Shown: positions 22,603 to 33,489, counted from the first letter of the stretch. The stretch is DNA of 64,000 nucleotides from Flaveria trinervia (GCA_025506515.1 CM046444.1:76193533-76257532), one strand, 5' to 3'. Notes: generated by a model not told the origin, from the letters alone. Numbers and translations are program-made.

Positions 22603-22603
22603 T

Positions 22604-23990
22604 TCAAAGAAATTTCATCCCGAAATTTAAATCGTCTGCTGGCATCGTCTTTTCGAATAGTTGAGGGTACTTAAGTTTCATTTGATCATCTTGTTCCCAC
22701 GTGAATTCCGGTCCATGTTGCGAAATCCACCAGATTTTTAATATGGGTATCTTGTTTTGCTTAAGTGTTTTCACCTCACTGTCTATCACCTCGACTGGTT
22801 CTTCAATAAAGTGCAATTGTTCATCCACTTGAACTTATTCTAGTGGTACGACCATTGTTTCACCAGTTAGGCACTTCTTTAGGTTCGAAACATGAAATAC
22901 ATTATGGATTCCATTTAGCGAATCAGGTAGGCCAAGTCGATAGGCCACTGGACCTATTCTTTCCACTATTTCAAATGGTCCGATGTACCTCAGATTTAGC
23001 TTTCCTTGATTTCCAAACCAAACTACGCCCTTCTATGGTGAAACCTTCAATAAAACCTTGTCACCAACCTGAAACTCTAAAGGTTTCCATCTCCTGTCAG
23101 CATAACACTTTTGTCTGTCTCGTGTTGCAGCCATATGGTTTCGTATCTGCACAATCTTCTCGATTGTCTCATGAATCAACTCGGGACCCGTCAGTTGACT
23201 ATCACCAATTTCCGCCCAGCAAACTGGTGATCCATATTTTCTCCCATACAGCACCTCAAAAGGTGCTGCCTGTATGCTAGTATGATAACTGTTGTTTTGA
23301 GAAAACTCCACCAATGGCAGGTGAATGTCCTAGTTATTCCCAAAGTCAATCACACAAGCACGTAGCATATCCTCCAACGTTTGTATGGTACGCTCACTTA
23401 GGCCATCTGTCTATGGATGATAAGCACTACTCATATCCAATCATGTACCCAGAGATTTCTACATTGATTACCAGAAGTGTGACGTGAAACGAGCATCGCA
23501 GTTAGAAATAATTAAGATCGGTACGTTGTGTCTCGAAACGATCTCTTTAAGGTACAGTCAAGCTAATTTCCCCATCTTGTCAGTTTCCTTAATCGCAAGG
23601 AAATGAGCAGACTTTGTCAATCGGTCCATAATAACCCATATCGTGTCATAACCAGTATTAGTCCTGGGTAACTTGATAATAAAATCCATGGTGATTTGTT
23701 CTCATTTCCACATTGGTATCTGAGGTTGTTGCAATAGTCCAGATGATTTTTGGTATTCCACCTTTACTTTTGAGCAGGTCAAACACTAGCTCACTTATGT
23801 AACTACATCTGCCTTCATGTTAAGCCACCAGTAGTGCGCCTTTAGGTCATGGTACATCTTGTCGGATCCAGTATGTATAGAATACTTAGATTTGTGTGCC
23901 TCAATCATAACTAAATCCCTTAGATTTCCATAGACAAACACCCAATGTCTATCCATGAAGTACCGAATTCCATCCTCCTTCACCACTACT
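22604..23990 (-). pseudogene. chromovirus unit 1: integrase and chromodomain
   Basis: Minus strand. In order: remains of the integrase HHCC zinc-binding region (23986-23795, HTGSDKMYHDLKAHYWW), a catalytic core broken by stops (MDRLTKSAHFLAIKET near 23640; TDGLSERTIQTLEDMLRA near 23400 with the glutamate), the C-terminal region VEFSQNNSYHTSIQAAPFEV (23314-23033), the GPF motif LRYIGPFEIVERIGPVAYRL, and a chromodomain (22828-22604: LHFIEEPVEVIDSEVKTLK ... GPEFTWEQDDQMK). The chromodomain places it among Ty3/gypsy chromoviruses. In the family it guides insertion to histone-marked chromatin. Confidence 0.9.
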
Positions 23991-24133
23991 TATTTATCCA
24001 TTCCCCTTAACGACTCAAAACCAACATTTGCCACTATTAAGGCTTCTATTTGTGCCTCCTTAACTTGTTCAGGCTGTTGGGTACTCATAGTAAGCTGTAA
24101 AGCTCACACCTGTGTGGGTTTAGATGTTTCCTT

Positions 24134-25350
24134 CTAGCTTAAGGCATCGGCAACCACGTTCGCCGTTCCTGGATGATACTTGATAGCGCAATCATAGTCG
24201 TTTAATAACTCCATCCAACGTCGATGTATCATATTCAACTCCTTTTGCTCAAAGATATGTTGAAGACTCTTGTGATCAGTGTAGACAGTGCATTTGGTAC
24301 CGTACAAGTAATGGCTCCAAATCTTTAAGGCAAAAACCACTGCACCCAAATCTATGTCATGGGTGGTAAAGTTCTTCTCCTGAACCTTCAGTTGTCTCGT
24401 GGCGTAGGCTATCACCTTTTCTCGTTGCATCAAGACACAACCCAATCCTTGAATGGATGCATCGTAATACACCATGAAATCATCCGTTCCCTCTGGCAGT
24501 GCCAATATCGGGGCACTACAGTGTTTCTGTTTTTACAATTCTTGGCTCTCACTCCATTTGTATGTCATTCCTTTGTGAGTCAAGGCCATGAGAGGTTGTG
24601 CGATCTTAGAAAATACCTCTATGAATCATCAGTAATATCCTGCTAATCCTAGAAATTTTCTTATCTCGCTCGGCGTTTTCGGTGTAGTCCAATTCTTTAT
24701 GGCCTCAATCTTGGAAGGATCAACATCTATCCCTTCTCATTAACAATATGACCTAGAAATTGCACTTCTTGTATCCAAAATTCAAACTTAGAGAATTTTG
24801 CATACAACTTCTCATTCCTCAATAGTTCTAACATCATTTGTAAGTGCTCTTCATGATCCTCCTTGGTCCTAGAATATATCAGTATATTATCCATAAACAC
24901 AATGACGAACTGATCGAGATAGGGTTTACACACAAAGTTCATGAGGTCCATGAACACAGCAGTTGCATTAGTCAACCCAAAAGGCATGACCAAGAATTCA
25001 TAATGACAATAATGAGTACGAAACACAGTTTTGGGAATGTCTTCTTCTCGGACTCTAAGTTGATGATAACCGGATCTCAAGTCAATCTTCAAATAATAGC
25101 TTGATCCCTGAAGCTGATCAAACAAGTCGTCAATACGAGGTAAAAGTATCGGTTCTTGAGTATTACTTTGTCTAACTCCCTATAATCGATGCACATCGGG
25201 AATGTGTCATCCTTCTTCTTAACAAAAAGAATAGTGGCTGCCCAAGGTGATGTGCTAGGTCGAATAAAGCCCTTATCTAAAAGCTCCTGAAGTTGTGATG
25301 ACAACTCTTGTAATTCGTTCGGTGCAAATCGATAAGGTGCCCTAGCAATC
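24134..25350 (-). pseudogene. chromovirus unit 1: reverse transcriptase and RNase H
   Basis: Minus strand. The reverse transcriptase (about 25304-24727) has LLDKGFIRPSTSPWAA, CIDYRELDKV, LKIDLRSGYHQLRV and MPFGLTNATAVFMDLMN. At the catalytic site (24886-24897) it reads FMDN, where the family has two aspartates (F-x-D-D), so the second metal ligand is changed to Asn. RNase H follows (24505-24134) with YDASIQGLGCVLMQ, the conserved glutamate region and YTDHKSLQHIFEQKELNMIH. Frameshifts separate the pieces. Copying activity of this protein is very unlikely. Confidence 0.9.
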
Positions 25351-25522
25351 GGGGCAGCGCGGGAGCCAACTCGATTTGAATTCCACTTGGTGGTGAGGTG
25401 GTAATCCAGATAGATCCTCTGGAAACACCTCTAGAAACTGAATGCACTATGTGAATGTCCTCCATTCTCCTTTCTTCTGCATTCTTATCGGTGACGAGTG
25501 CTAGAATAGCCAAACGACATTT

Positions 25523-25925
25523 TCACAACAACATTTGGGCTTTCATGTATGAGATTATTCCTATCACAGCACCACTCCTATCACCTCTGACTCTAAGGAT
25601 TTCATCACCAACAAGAATTCGTATGATCTTTTCATGACATATGACTTCTGCTTGCTTTCTAGAGAGCCAATCCATGCCTATCAATACATCAAAACTCCAT
25701 AGCGTAACAGGCATAAGATCTATAGCGAAAGTATGACGGGCAAGCTCTTTCTTACAATCTCTAAGGATATGCGTTACATGGATCTGTTTTCCGTCAGCTA
25801 ATTCTACGGTGTATTTAGATTCTAAGGCGGAGGGTATATCACTTAAAAGACCACAAAACTTTAAGGACACGAAGCTCCTATCAGCTCCAGTATCGAATAG
25901 TACCGTAGCAAAACACCCATTAACA
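25523..25925 (-). pseudogene. chromovirus unit 1: aspartic protease
   Basis: Minus strand. The active-site motif FDTGADRSFVS is intact near 25905-25875, followed by KYTVELADGKQIHVTHIL and FDVLIGMDWL near 25690, as in gypsy retropepsins. The long frame has about 115 residues. It would cut the polyprotein. A frameshift separates it from gag, and the frame is broken again before the reverse transcriptase. Confidence 0.87.
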
Positions 25926-25929
25926 GATA

Positions 25930-27307
25930 ACCTACGAGTAACAGTTGCGGGGTCATTTAGAGCCTCACTTGAGCCGATGACGAAGGCTCTTGCTTTGGCT
26001 CCATCTTATTGCCACCATTACCAATACCATTGCCACCATTGTTGTTGTTATCGTGGTTGTTGTTGTTGTGGCCATTGCCGTTATTGCCATTACCATTCTT
26101 CCTTAGTTGTGGGCAGTTTCGCATGTAAGGCCCTTCCTTCCCACATTCAAAACAACCTTTGGGAGTCTCCTGAGGTTGTTGTGGCTTCTTTAACAGTTCG
26201 CCATGACAATTTTTAGCAGCGTGTCCAATCTTACCACAGCGCTGACATTTGAAATTATTAGTAATTCCCACATGATGGTAATCACATCGAGTGCACTTCA
26301 AATATTTACGACCATAACCACTCGGTCCTTGATTGTTTGAAGCCGTCTGGTTAAAGTTACGGTTATTATCGAACCTCCGTTGTTGTTACTGAACTGGCTG
26401 TTGTTGTTGTTGAGGTTGGGGTTGACCGCTGGATGATGATGTTTTGTTGTTGTTGGAACTATCCCACTTCCTCTTGTTGTGAGGCACGCTCGCCATAGCA
26501 CCCCGCTTAGGTAAACGTCCATGTTCCACTGCTTGGTCAGTTAGCTTATGGGCTAACTGGATGGCTTGCTGAATCGTGGTCGGGTTGGAAGCGGTCACCA
26601 TGTTTTGAATTTCGAGTACTAATCCCCATATGTAATGCTCAACCCTCTTGTGCACTCATTCACCATTCCCGGGCATAGGGTGGCTAGTTCATGGGTTCGG
26701 GTGGTGTAGGCTTGATTTCTGAGCCCTGCATCTTAAGTTGCCAGAACTCCATCTCCAGCTTTTGTACTTCATTGCGAGGACAGTACTCCTTAGTCATCAT
26801 TTCTTTGAATTCAGTCCAAGGAAGCCCATTTGCCCTCGCTTGTCCTAGCATCTGGACTAGCGCGTTCCACCAAGATAGAGTGGCACCTTCAAGAGTCCCG
26901 GTGGCATATTTCACCTAATGAGCAGGTGGGCAGTTGCATTTGGAGAAAACATACTCTGTCTTCTCAAACCATCGTACCAGTCCCACAGCCCCTTTAGTAC
27001 CACTATAGGGGTGTGGTTTACAGTCCATAAAGGACTTATAGGTACACACTGGTGGTCCTGGTTTAACACAACAAACATTGATCAGATATCCTATATAGTT
27101 ATTCAGGATATTTGATTTAACTTTCTATCATCGTTTACCTGCTCGCTGTCCTGTCTGGGCAGCAGCCGTCGTTGCCTGAACATGCTCGTTTATCAGGGCA
27201 GCTAATTCAGCAGGGGTCATGTTTATAGCACCACCGCCATAGTCTCCAGCGCCACGTCCACGTTCGCGTCCACGCCCACATCCACATCCACATCCACGGG
27301 AGTCCAT
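25930..27307 (-). pseudogene. chromovirus unit 1: gag
   Basis: Minus strand. The likely start is the ATG at 27307, opening a Gly/Arg-rich N-terminus (alternating RG, CG and RERG) followed by INMTPAELAALINEHV. The capsid retrotransposon-gag domain follows at 26914-26684 (TGTLEGATLSWWNA, WTEFKEMMTKEYCPRNE, EFWQLKMQGSEI). Then come HKRVEHYIWGLVLEIQ, a glutamine/asparagine-rich linker, and two zinc knuckles (26250-26110: CQRCGKIGHAAKNC and CFECGKEGPYMRNC; in the second the usual His is Tyr or Met). A gap of stops at about 26930-27130 breaks the frame. Confidence 0.87.
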
Positions 27308-27559
27308 TTTTCAATTTACATTCACAAATATAATAATGAGTAACAACAAACACATTTATCCCATTGATGTACAGTAAACAGTAAGGAATAACGAATCATC
27401 ACAACCATAACATTCATAAAAATAATGATAACCAAGATAAATAAATTGGAACTGAGTCACAATGTATTCACCAATGTCATAATTTAAGTTTGTCATTAGG
27501 GTGGGGAAACAACCCTTCCCACGTAGGTTTCAAAAGAGAGAAAACAATACATGTCCATA

Positions 27560-28257
27560 TCATATAAGGAAATCAATTGACAACATCCGACCCATCACTG
27601 TCATCTTCCATCTCCATCGGTTCCTACTCCTGGGTTCCTTCTCGGGATCCTCATCCTTAGGGTCCTCTGCAGGAGCAGGAGCTATGGCAATCTGAAGCGC
27701 TGCCAATTGGGCTTGTAAGATATCAATTCTGTTATCGGCTACTGCGTCCCGCTGTTCACGAGTAGTTACGCATCCTCTAAGTGCTATAAGACCATTTTCC
27801 ATGTGGTGACACCCATTTAGGGTCTTCCCGTGTCGCTCCTCGAGTCCATCCATTTGATGTCGTACTTTGTACACCTCATGCTGTAGTGTACAAACATCAC
27901 TCGTGAGTCGCTTGACTCATTGCTGCTCAGTATCCAGTGCAGCAATCAGTTGCTCATTGGACCGCATCATCCGTGGGAGTGAAGGCATTGGTTGATCAGC
28001 ATTGCTCCTAGTCCTGGGCCTCGGGACAGGTACGAGCCCCCTATGCATTATGTGATCAACGAACTTGGGGTAGAAATTCCAGTCTCGTGGGTGGTCAAGC
28101 TCCATCAATGCAAAAAGGTTGATCCGAATCAATCTCCCCTCGAGAATAAGCTAGACGGAGCCGGTCGGGTCATTGTCGGGTACAAGTGCGGGAGGTGGGG
28201 ACTCAGATCGTGTAGGTGATGCAGGTCGCTTACCCGGAATTCTCGTTGACGATGCCA
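27560..28257 (-). pseudogene. leader ORF ahead of chromovirus gag, unit 1
   Basis: An ATG at 28257, 125 nt from the primer site, opens a frame reading MASSTRIPGKRPASPTRSES, then PPPALVPDNDPTGSA. Later pieces in other frames include WKFYPKFVDHI-like and EERHGKTLNGCHHME text, with an acidic tail EDPKDEDPEKEP near 27640. Unit 2 holds the same pieces. It could be an upstream gag segment or a small separate protein. I do not recognise a domain. Confidence 0.5.
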
Positions 28258-28380
28258 TACTACAGAGAGTGTGGTGTGTATGCCAATGAGTATACAGTAG
28301 AGGAAATAAGGCACAGATAACTAACTAACTATGTGCGGTTATAGACTAGTGTGTATGCAACCTAGTTCCCTATAACCAAT

Positions 28381-28392
28381 GGCTCTGATAAC
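28381..28392 (-). other. primer-binding site of the chromovirus, unit 1
   Basis: The minus strand reads GTTATCAGAGCC, one change from the tRNA-Met complement. The unit 2 copy (36211-36222) reads GGTATCAGATCC. Together they indicate an original GGTATCAGAGCC. Confidence 0.75.
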
Positions 28393-28396
28393 ATTC

Positions 28397-28956
28397 TATC
28401 ACACCCGAACCCTCACATCAAAAATATTACCTGGTAAGTCGTGACAGGAGACAACAACTTATCACAGTCAGCTTCAATTGTGAAATCACTATGAAATAAT
28501 ATTTGTTGTTAGTAGATTAGCTATCTGTTACAATACACTGCTTAGATATCACAATTGTTAAATTGCTTATATTTGAATGCCAACTCTTGAACTCACCAAC
28601 CATTATGTTGACATTTTCACTATGCTATTCTCAGGTCATTAACTGCGTTTGCCTTTAGGAGCATTGCACGGATTCATCACGCATTCTAAGACTCTATCTT
28701 AAAGGCATCTTTGTTGGTTTTATTTATTATTGTTTACTTATTTGGGTTGGCGCATGTTTTGCCATAGTATGCATTTATATACTTTGGGTTTCTTTACTTA
28801 CAAAACGCTTCCGCATTGTTTTCAAGTTTAAACAATGGTTGATTTTATTTTAACGTTGGCATATAGAGTCGTTCTGAGTAACTATTGATTGTGATCCTGG
28901 TTTGTTCACATGCCTCGTGGTAAAACTCCGCATGTGGATTTTGAGGGTGTGTCACA
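28397..28956. mobile_element. LTR-like block between two divergent primer sites, unit 1
   Basis: 560 bp with inverted termini, TATCACACCC at the left and GGGTGTGTCACA at the right. Positions 28430-28956 are the last 530 bp of the chromovirus LTR in plus orientation. The left 32 bp instead resemble the 3' end of the 5S-bearing TRIM LTR, in minus orientation (GATGTGAGGG then CGGGTGTGA). A minus-strand primer site lies on its left and a plus-strand one on its right. It looks like a recombination product, not one intact LTR. Confidence 0.6.
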
Positions 28957-28970
28957 TTGGTGTCAGAGCC
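28957..28970 (+). other. plus-strand primer-binding site, unit 1
   Basis: TTGGTGTCAGAGCC, one change from the tRNA-Met complement. The unit 2 copy (36780-36793) has the exact TTGGTATCAGAGCC. It fits the internal domain of the TRIM that follows. Confidence 0.8.
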
Positions 28971-29175
28971 ATTCCTATGTCGTTCGAGGTGTGGGACATA
29001 CCTCACCAAGGATGGTGGCTTCTCAAGCTCATCGAGGACGATGAGTCCAAATAGGGGGTGCTTGTGATACCCTACACATATCGCACATCGGCCGTGGACA
29101 TGAGAGATTCTTGGTTTATATGGAATGTCTGGCCTCTAACATGAACAATCTGTTTTGGGCGTATTGTCTGTGGAT

Positions 29176-29260
29176 GAGAGGAGAAATCTGCAGTTAAGCG
29201 TGCTTAGGTTGGAGTAATCCAGGGATGGGTGACATCCCTGGAAAGGTTTCACCCGTGCAA
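29176..29260 (+). promoter_or_regulatory. 5S rRNA-derived segment with RNA polymerase III boxes, unit 1
   Basis: Matches the central part of plant 5S rRNA: A box at 29192-29205, then an intermediate region, C box at 29222-29233. In real 5S genes these bind TFIIIA and direct RNA polymerase III. Here GGTTGGAGTAAT and CATCCCTGG carry several changes, so activity is uncertain. It is not a functional 5S gene because the ends are missing. Confidence 0.8.
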
Positions 29261-29337
29261 CCAAAAGCAAATCCATGAGCTCCTCATGGGCAAAGCGGAC
29301 AATATTATCGATGTTAGGGGCCAGGTGTGACATGAAG

Positions 29338-30497
29338 CCTTAATTTCAGAATCATGCACTCATGGCTCACATTAATGATGGTCCATCTCTTATGCCATAT
29401 GAGGTAAAATCCAACTTTTATAGTGATAAATGTATTACTAAACTACAAGGTTATCGAGAGCACAATCATAAACTGGCTCATAAAATAAAAGAAGAAATGG
29501 TCAAGTCAGAGATACTTAAGAGAGAAGTAAAAGGCTTTGAAATCAAAAATAAATCTCTCATCTTGGATATTGAAAAATTGCATGGTGAGAAGTACACTCT
29601 TACAACTGAAAATAAGTAACTAACTAAAAAGTTAGCTCAATGAAAAGCTGAATAAAACTTATTAAAGTGAAACTTGAAAAGTTTCAATTGTCTTCAGTCA
29701 AGCCAGAAAAGGTTTCAATACACTGTCATGCCTGAATCTGTTACACTCAAAGAGTAAATTGAACCTCATACTATTGAACCAGAAACAATAGTAAAACAAG
29801 TTACAAATCCTCAAAACCAACCAATGCATACACTGAAACAAATGAGGGGTAAATAAATTAAGTCACCCAATTAAAATCAAGGAGTGTTCAGATAAGACAG
29901 TGAATGTCATTAAACCATCCATCCCAATGAAGGCCATTGTCCCCATTCTGAAATTTATACTATTATTTCAAAAGGAAAGAAGAAAGTTGTGAACTCAGTT
30001 AAACCTTTAGCTAAAAGCAATTCTGGTTATGAGATTAAATCTCCAAAAAATTCAAGCAAATCAAACAAGGTTCACTCGCAAAGAAAAACAAGAGCTCAAT
30101 GATTTCAAAAAATAAAATTCATTGAGACCCCCAATCTTCGAAATCAAAAAAAAGTGTAGGTTTTGACATCTACAATAAGGAGCATGTTAATCAGTTTGAT
30201 CAAGAAGTCAAGAATGGGTTGAGGAAACAAAAACAACCTAAAATAGTAAACAAATGTAGTGTTGTGAAGAAAACTACTAAAAAGGCTGATTTTGATTTTT
30301 CCCTTAAACCAAAGATTGTGACTCAGTTGAGAACAGGTAAATCAACTAAGTCTATAAAAGCAAAATCATATTCAAGAAACACACATATGTATTGTGACAT
30401 ATGTGAAATGCTTAATCATAAAACACAATAGTGCTTTTTCAATCAATACTACTTATTTGTTATATGAACAATCATTCCACTAAGAATTGTTATTTCA
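29338..30497 (+). pseudogene. element H gag, part 3 (unit 1 copy, cut by the duplication)
   Basis: Resumes the H gag after the composite insertion: HALMAHINDGPSLMPYEV, SDKCITKLQGYREHNHKL and a charged stretch to about 29615 that looks like a coiled coil (heptads of KEEMVKSEILKREVKG type). It then falls into stops and frameshifts, with lysine-rich pieces to about 30350. Near 30390 the first zinc-knuckle-like block YCDICEMLNHKTQ appears. It ends abruptly at 30497 where unit 2 begins. The duplicate at 37157-38316 continues further. Confidence 0.83.
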
Positions 30498-30548
30498 TAA
30501 AAACCGAAATCGAGTGAGTTTTGGATGAGTTGTCACATCATCCCCATG

Positions 30549-31990
30549 TTTAAGAAAATTCGTCCGAAATTTAATCGTCTGCTGGCATCGTCTTTTTGAA
30601 TAGTTGAGGGTACTTAAGTTTCATTTGATCATCTTATTCCCACGTGAATTCCGGTCCATGTCGCGAATTCCACGATTTTTACTATGGGTATCTTGTTTTG
30701 CTTAAGTGTTTTCACCTCAGTGTCTATCACCTCGACTGGTTCATCAATAAAGTGCAATGTTCATCCACTTGAACTTATTCTAGTGGTACGAACATTGTTT
30801 CACCAGTTAGGCACTTCTTAGGTTCGACACATGAAATACATCGTCGATTCCATTTAGCGAATCAGGTAGGGATAGTCGATAGGCCACTGGACCTATTCTT
30901 TCGACTATTTGAAATGGTCCAATGTACCGCAGATTTAGCTTTCCTTGATTTCCAAACCAAACTACCCCCTTCCATGGTGAAACCTTCAATAAAACCTTGT
31001 CCCGAACCTGAAACTCTAAAGGTTTCCTCTCCTGTCAGCATAACTCTTTTGTCTCTCTCGTGCTGCAGCCATATGGTTTCGTATCGGCATCATCTTCTCG
31101 ATTGTCTCATGAATCAACTCGGGACCCGTCAGTTGACTATCACCAATTTCTGCCCAGCAAACTGGTGATCTACATTTTCTCCCATACAGCACCTCGAAAG
31201 GTGCTGCCTGTATGCTAGTATGATAACTGTTGTTATAAGAAAACTCCACCAACGGCAGATGAATGTCCCAGTAATTCCCGAAGTCAATCATACAAGCACG
31301 TAGCATATCCTCCAATGTTTGTATGGTACGCTCACTCAGGCCATCCGTCTATGGATGATAAGCAGTACTCATATCCAATTATGTACCCAGAGATTTCTAC
31401 AGTGATTACGAGAAGTGTGATGTGAAACGAGCGTCGCGGTCAGAAGTAATTGAGATCGGTACATTTGTCTCGAAACGATCTTTTTAAGGTATAGTCGAGT
31501 TAATTTCTCCATCTTGTTAGTTTCCTTAATTGCAAGGAAATGAGCAGACTTTGTCAATCGGTCCATAATAACCTATATCGTGTCATACGAGTATTAATCC
31601 GGGGTAACTTCGTAATAAAATCCATGGAGATTTGTTCCCATTTCCACATTGGTATCTCGGGTTGTTGCAATAGTCCGGATGGTTTTTGGTATTCGACCTT
31701 TACTTTGGAGCATGTCAAACACTTGCTCACCTACGTAGCTACATCCGCCTTCATGTTAGGCCACCAGTAGTGTGCCTTTAGGTCATGGTACATCTTTTCG
31801 GATGCAGTATGTATAGAATACTTAGTTTTGTGTGCCTCACTCATAACTAAATCCCTTAGATTTCCATAGACAAGCACCCAATGTATATCCATGAAGTACA
31901 AATTCCATCCTCCTTCACCACTAGTTATTTATCCATTCCCTTAACGACTCAGAACCAACATTTTCTGCTATTAAGGCTTCTATCTGTGCC
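30549..31990 (-). pseudogene. chromovirus unit 2: integrase and chromodomain
   Basis: Duplicate of 22604-23990. It has MDRLTKSAHFLAIKET near 31566, LEDMLRACMIDFGNYWDIHL and VEFSYNNSYHTSIQAAPFEV (31315-31016), the GPF motif LRYIGPFQIVERIGPVAYRL (30989-30807), and a chromodomain shredded by frameshifts (30780-30570). Here the integrase tail is better kept than in unit 1 (YNNSYH, GNYWDIHL), while the chromodomain is worse. Independent decay after duplication explains this. Confidence 0.87.
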
Positions 31991-32049
31991 TCCATAACTT
32001 GTTCAGGCAGTTGGGTACTGATAGTAAGTTGTAAAGCTCGCACCTGTCT

Positions 32050-33310
32050 GGGTTTAGATATTTCCTTCCGGCTTAAGGCATCGGCAACCACATTCGCATT
32101 TCCCGGATGATACTTGATAGCTCATCATAGTCATTTAATAGCTCCACCAACGTCGATGTCTCATATTCAACTCCTTTTGCTCAATATATATGTTGAAGAC
32201 TCTTGTGATCGGTGTAGGTAGTGCACTTGGTACGGTACAAGTAATGTGTCCAATCTTTAAGGCAAAAACCACTGCACCCAAATCTAAGTCATGGGTGTAT
32301 AGTTCTTCTCGTGAACCTTTAGTTGTCTCATGGCGTAGGCTATCACCTTTTCTCGTTGCATCAAGACACAACCCAATCCTTGAATGGATGCATCGCAATA
32401 CACCACGAAATCATCCGTTCCCTCTGGCAGTGCCATATCGGGGCACTACAGAGTTTCTGTTTTAACAATTGAAAAGAAAATTCTTGGCTCTCACTCCATT
32501 TGTATGTCGTTCCTTTGTGAGTCAAGGCCGTGAGAGGTTGTGCGATCTTAGAAAATCCCTCTATGAATCATCAGTAATATCCTGTTAATCCTAGAAATTG
32601 TCTTATCGTGCACAACATTTTAGGTGTAGTCCAATTCTTTATCGCCTCAATCCTAGTAGAATCAACATGCATCCCTTTCTCATTAACTATATGACCTAGA
32701 AATTGCACTTCTCGTATCCAAAAGTCACACTTAGAGAATTTGGCATACAACTGCTCATTCCTCAATAGTTCTAACATCATTCGTAAGTGCTCTTCATGAT
32801 CATCCATGGTCCTAGTATATATCAGTATATTGATTAAAAACAATGACGAACTGTTCGAGATATGGTTTGCACACACGGTTGATAAGGTCCATGAACACAA
32901 CAGGTTGCATTAGTCAACCCAAAAGGCACAACCAAGAAGTCATAATGACCATAATGAGTACGAAAGGCAGTTTTGGGAATGTCTTCTTCTCGACTCTAAG
33001 TTGATGATAACCGATCTCAAGTCAATCCTAAAATAATAGCATGATCCTCAAGCTGATCAAATAAGTCGTCGATACGAGGTAAAGGGTATCGGTTCTTGAG
33101 TATTACTTTGTTTAAATCCCTATAATCGATGCACATCCGGAATGTGTCATCCTTCTTCTTAACAAAAAGAACAGTGGCTCCCCAAGTTGATGAGCTAGGT
33201 CAAATAAAGCCCTTATCTAAAAGCTCCTAATATTGTGATGACAACTCTTCTAATTCGTTCGATGCTAATCGATAAGGTGCCCTAGAAATCGGGGATGCAC
33301 CGGTAGTCAA
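32050..33310 (-). pseudogene. chromovirus unit 2: reverse transcriptase and RNase H
   Basis: Duplicate of 24134-25350. RNase H remains lie at 32400-32080. RT remains include HLRMMLELLRNEQLYAKFSK and FWIREVQFLGHIVNEKGM (32820-32660). The catalytic block is destroyed: a deletion near 32830 leaves FLINILIYTRT where F-x-D-D-ILIYSRT is expected. Several frameshifts. Non-functional. Confidence 0.87.
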
Positions 33311-33489
33311 CTCGATTTAAAATTCCACTTGGCGGTGAGGTGGTAATCCAGGAAGATCCTCTAAAAACACCTCTAGAAAGTCATGCACTATGGCAAAGTC
33401 CTCCATTCTCCCTTCTTCCACTTTCTTATCGGTGACGAGTGCTAGAATAGCCAAACGACCTTTTCACAACAACTTTTGGCTTTTATGTA

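Larger units (their letters stand above)
28957..29332 (+). mobile_element. Cassandra-like TRIM: internal domain and 3' LTR, unit 1
   Basis: Plus strand: primer site, about 90 bp of internal sequence, a purine run AATAGGGGGTG, then a 270-bp LTR (29063-29332) from TGTGATACCC to GGTGTGACA. Inside the LTR a stretch (29176-29260) follows plant 5S rRNA, including AGTTAAGCGTGCTT (A box) and GGGATGGGTGAC (C box). 5S-derived LTR sequence defines Cassandra, a small non-autonomous plant retrotransposon. There is no protein gene. The expected 5' LTR copy is absent: in its place lies the chromovirus-type block. The duplication TGAAG at 29333-29337 matches 19896-19900. Confidence 0.85.
22553..30497 (+). 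repeat. tandem segmental duplication, unit 1
   Basis: About 7.9 kb holding the first 40 bp of the chromovirus LTR, its whole internal region, the double-primer-site block, the 5S-bearing TRIM and the start of H gag part 3. It is repeated directly as 30498-38316, in the same order and orientation. The join at about 30497 runs from H gag (GTTATTTCA) straight into LTR sequence (ACCGAAATCGAGTGAG) with only 2-4 bp shared at the break. Confidence 0.88.

Noticed and set aside
22843..23280. A 145-codon plus-strand frame
   Set aside because: It is antisense to the chromovirus integrase tail, and the minus-strand text is the recognisable protein.
29176..29260. A genuine 5S rRNA gene
   Set aside because: Only the central part is present, with changes and no proper 5' or 3' end, and it is embedded in a TRIM LTR with TG/CA termini.
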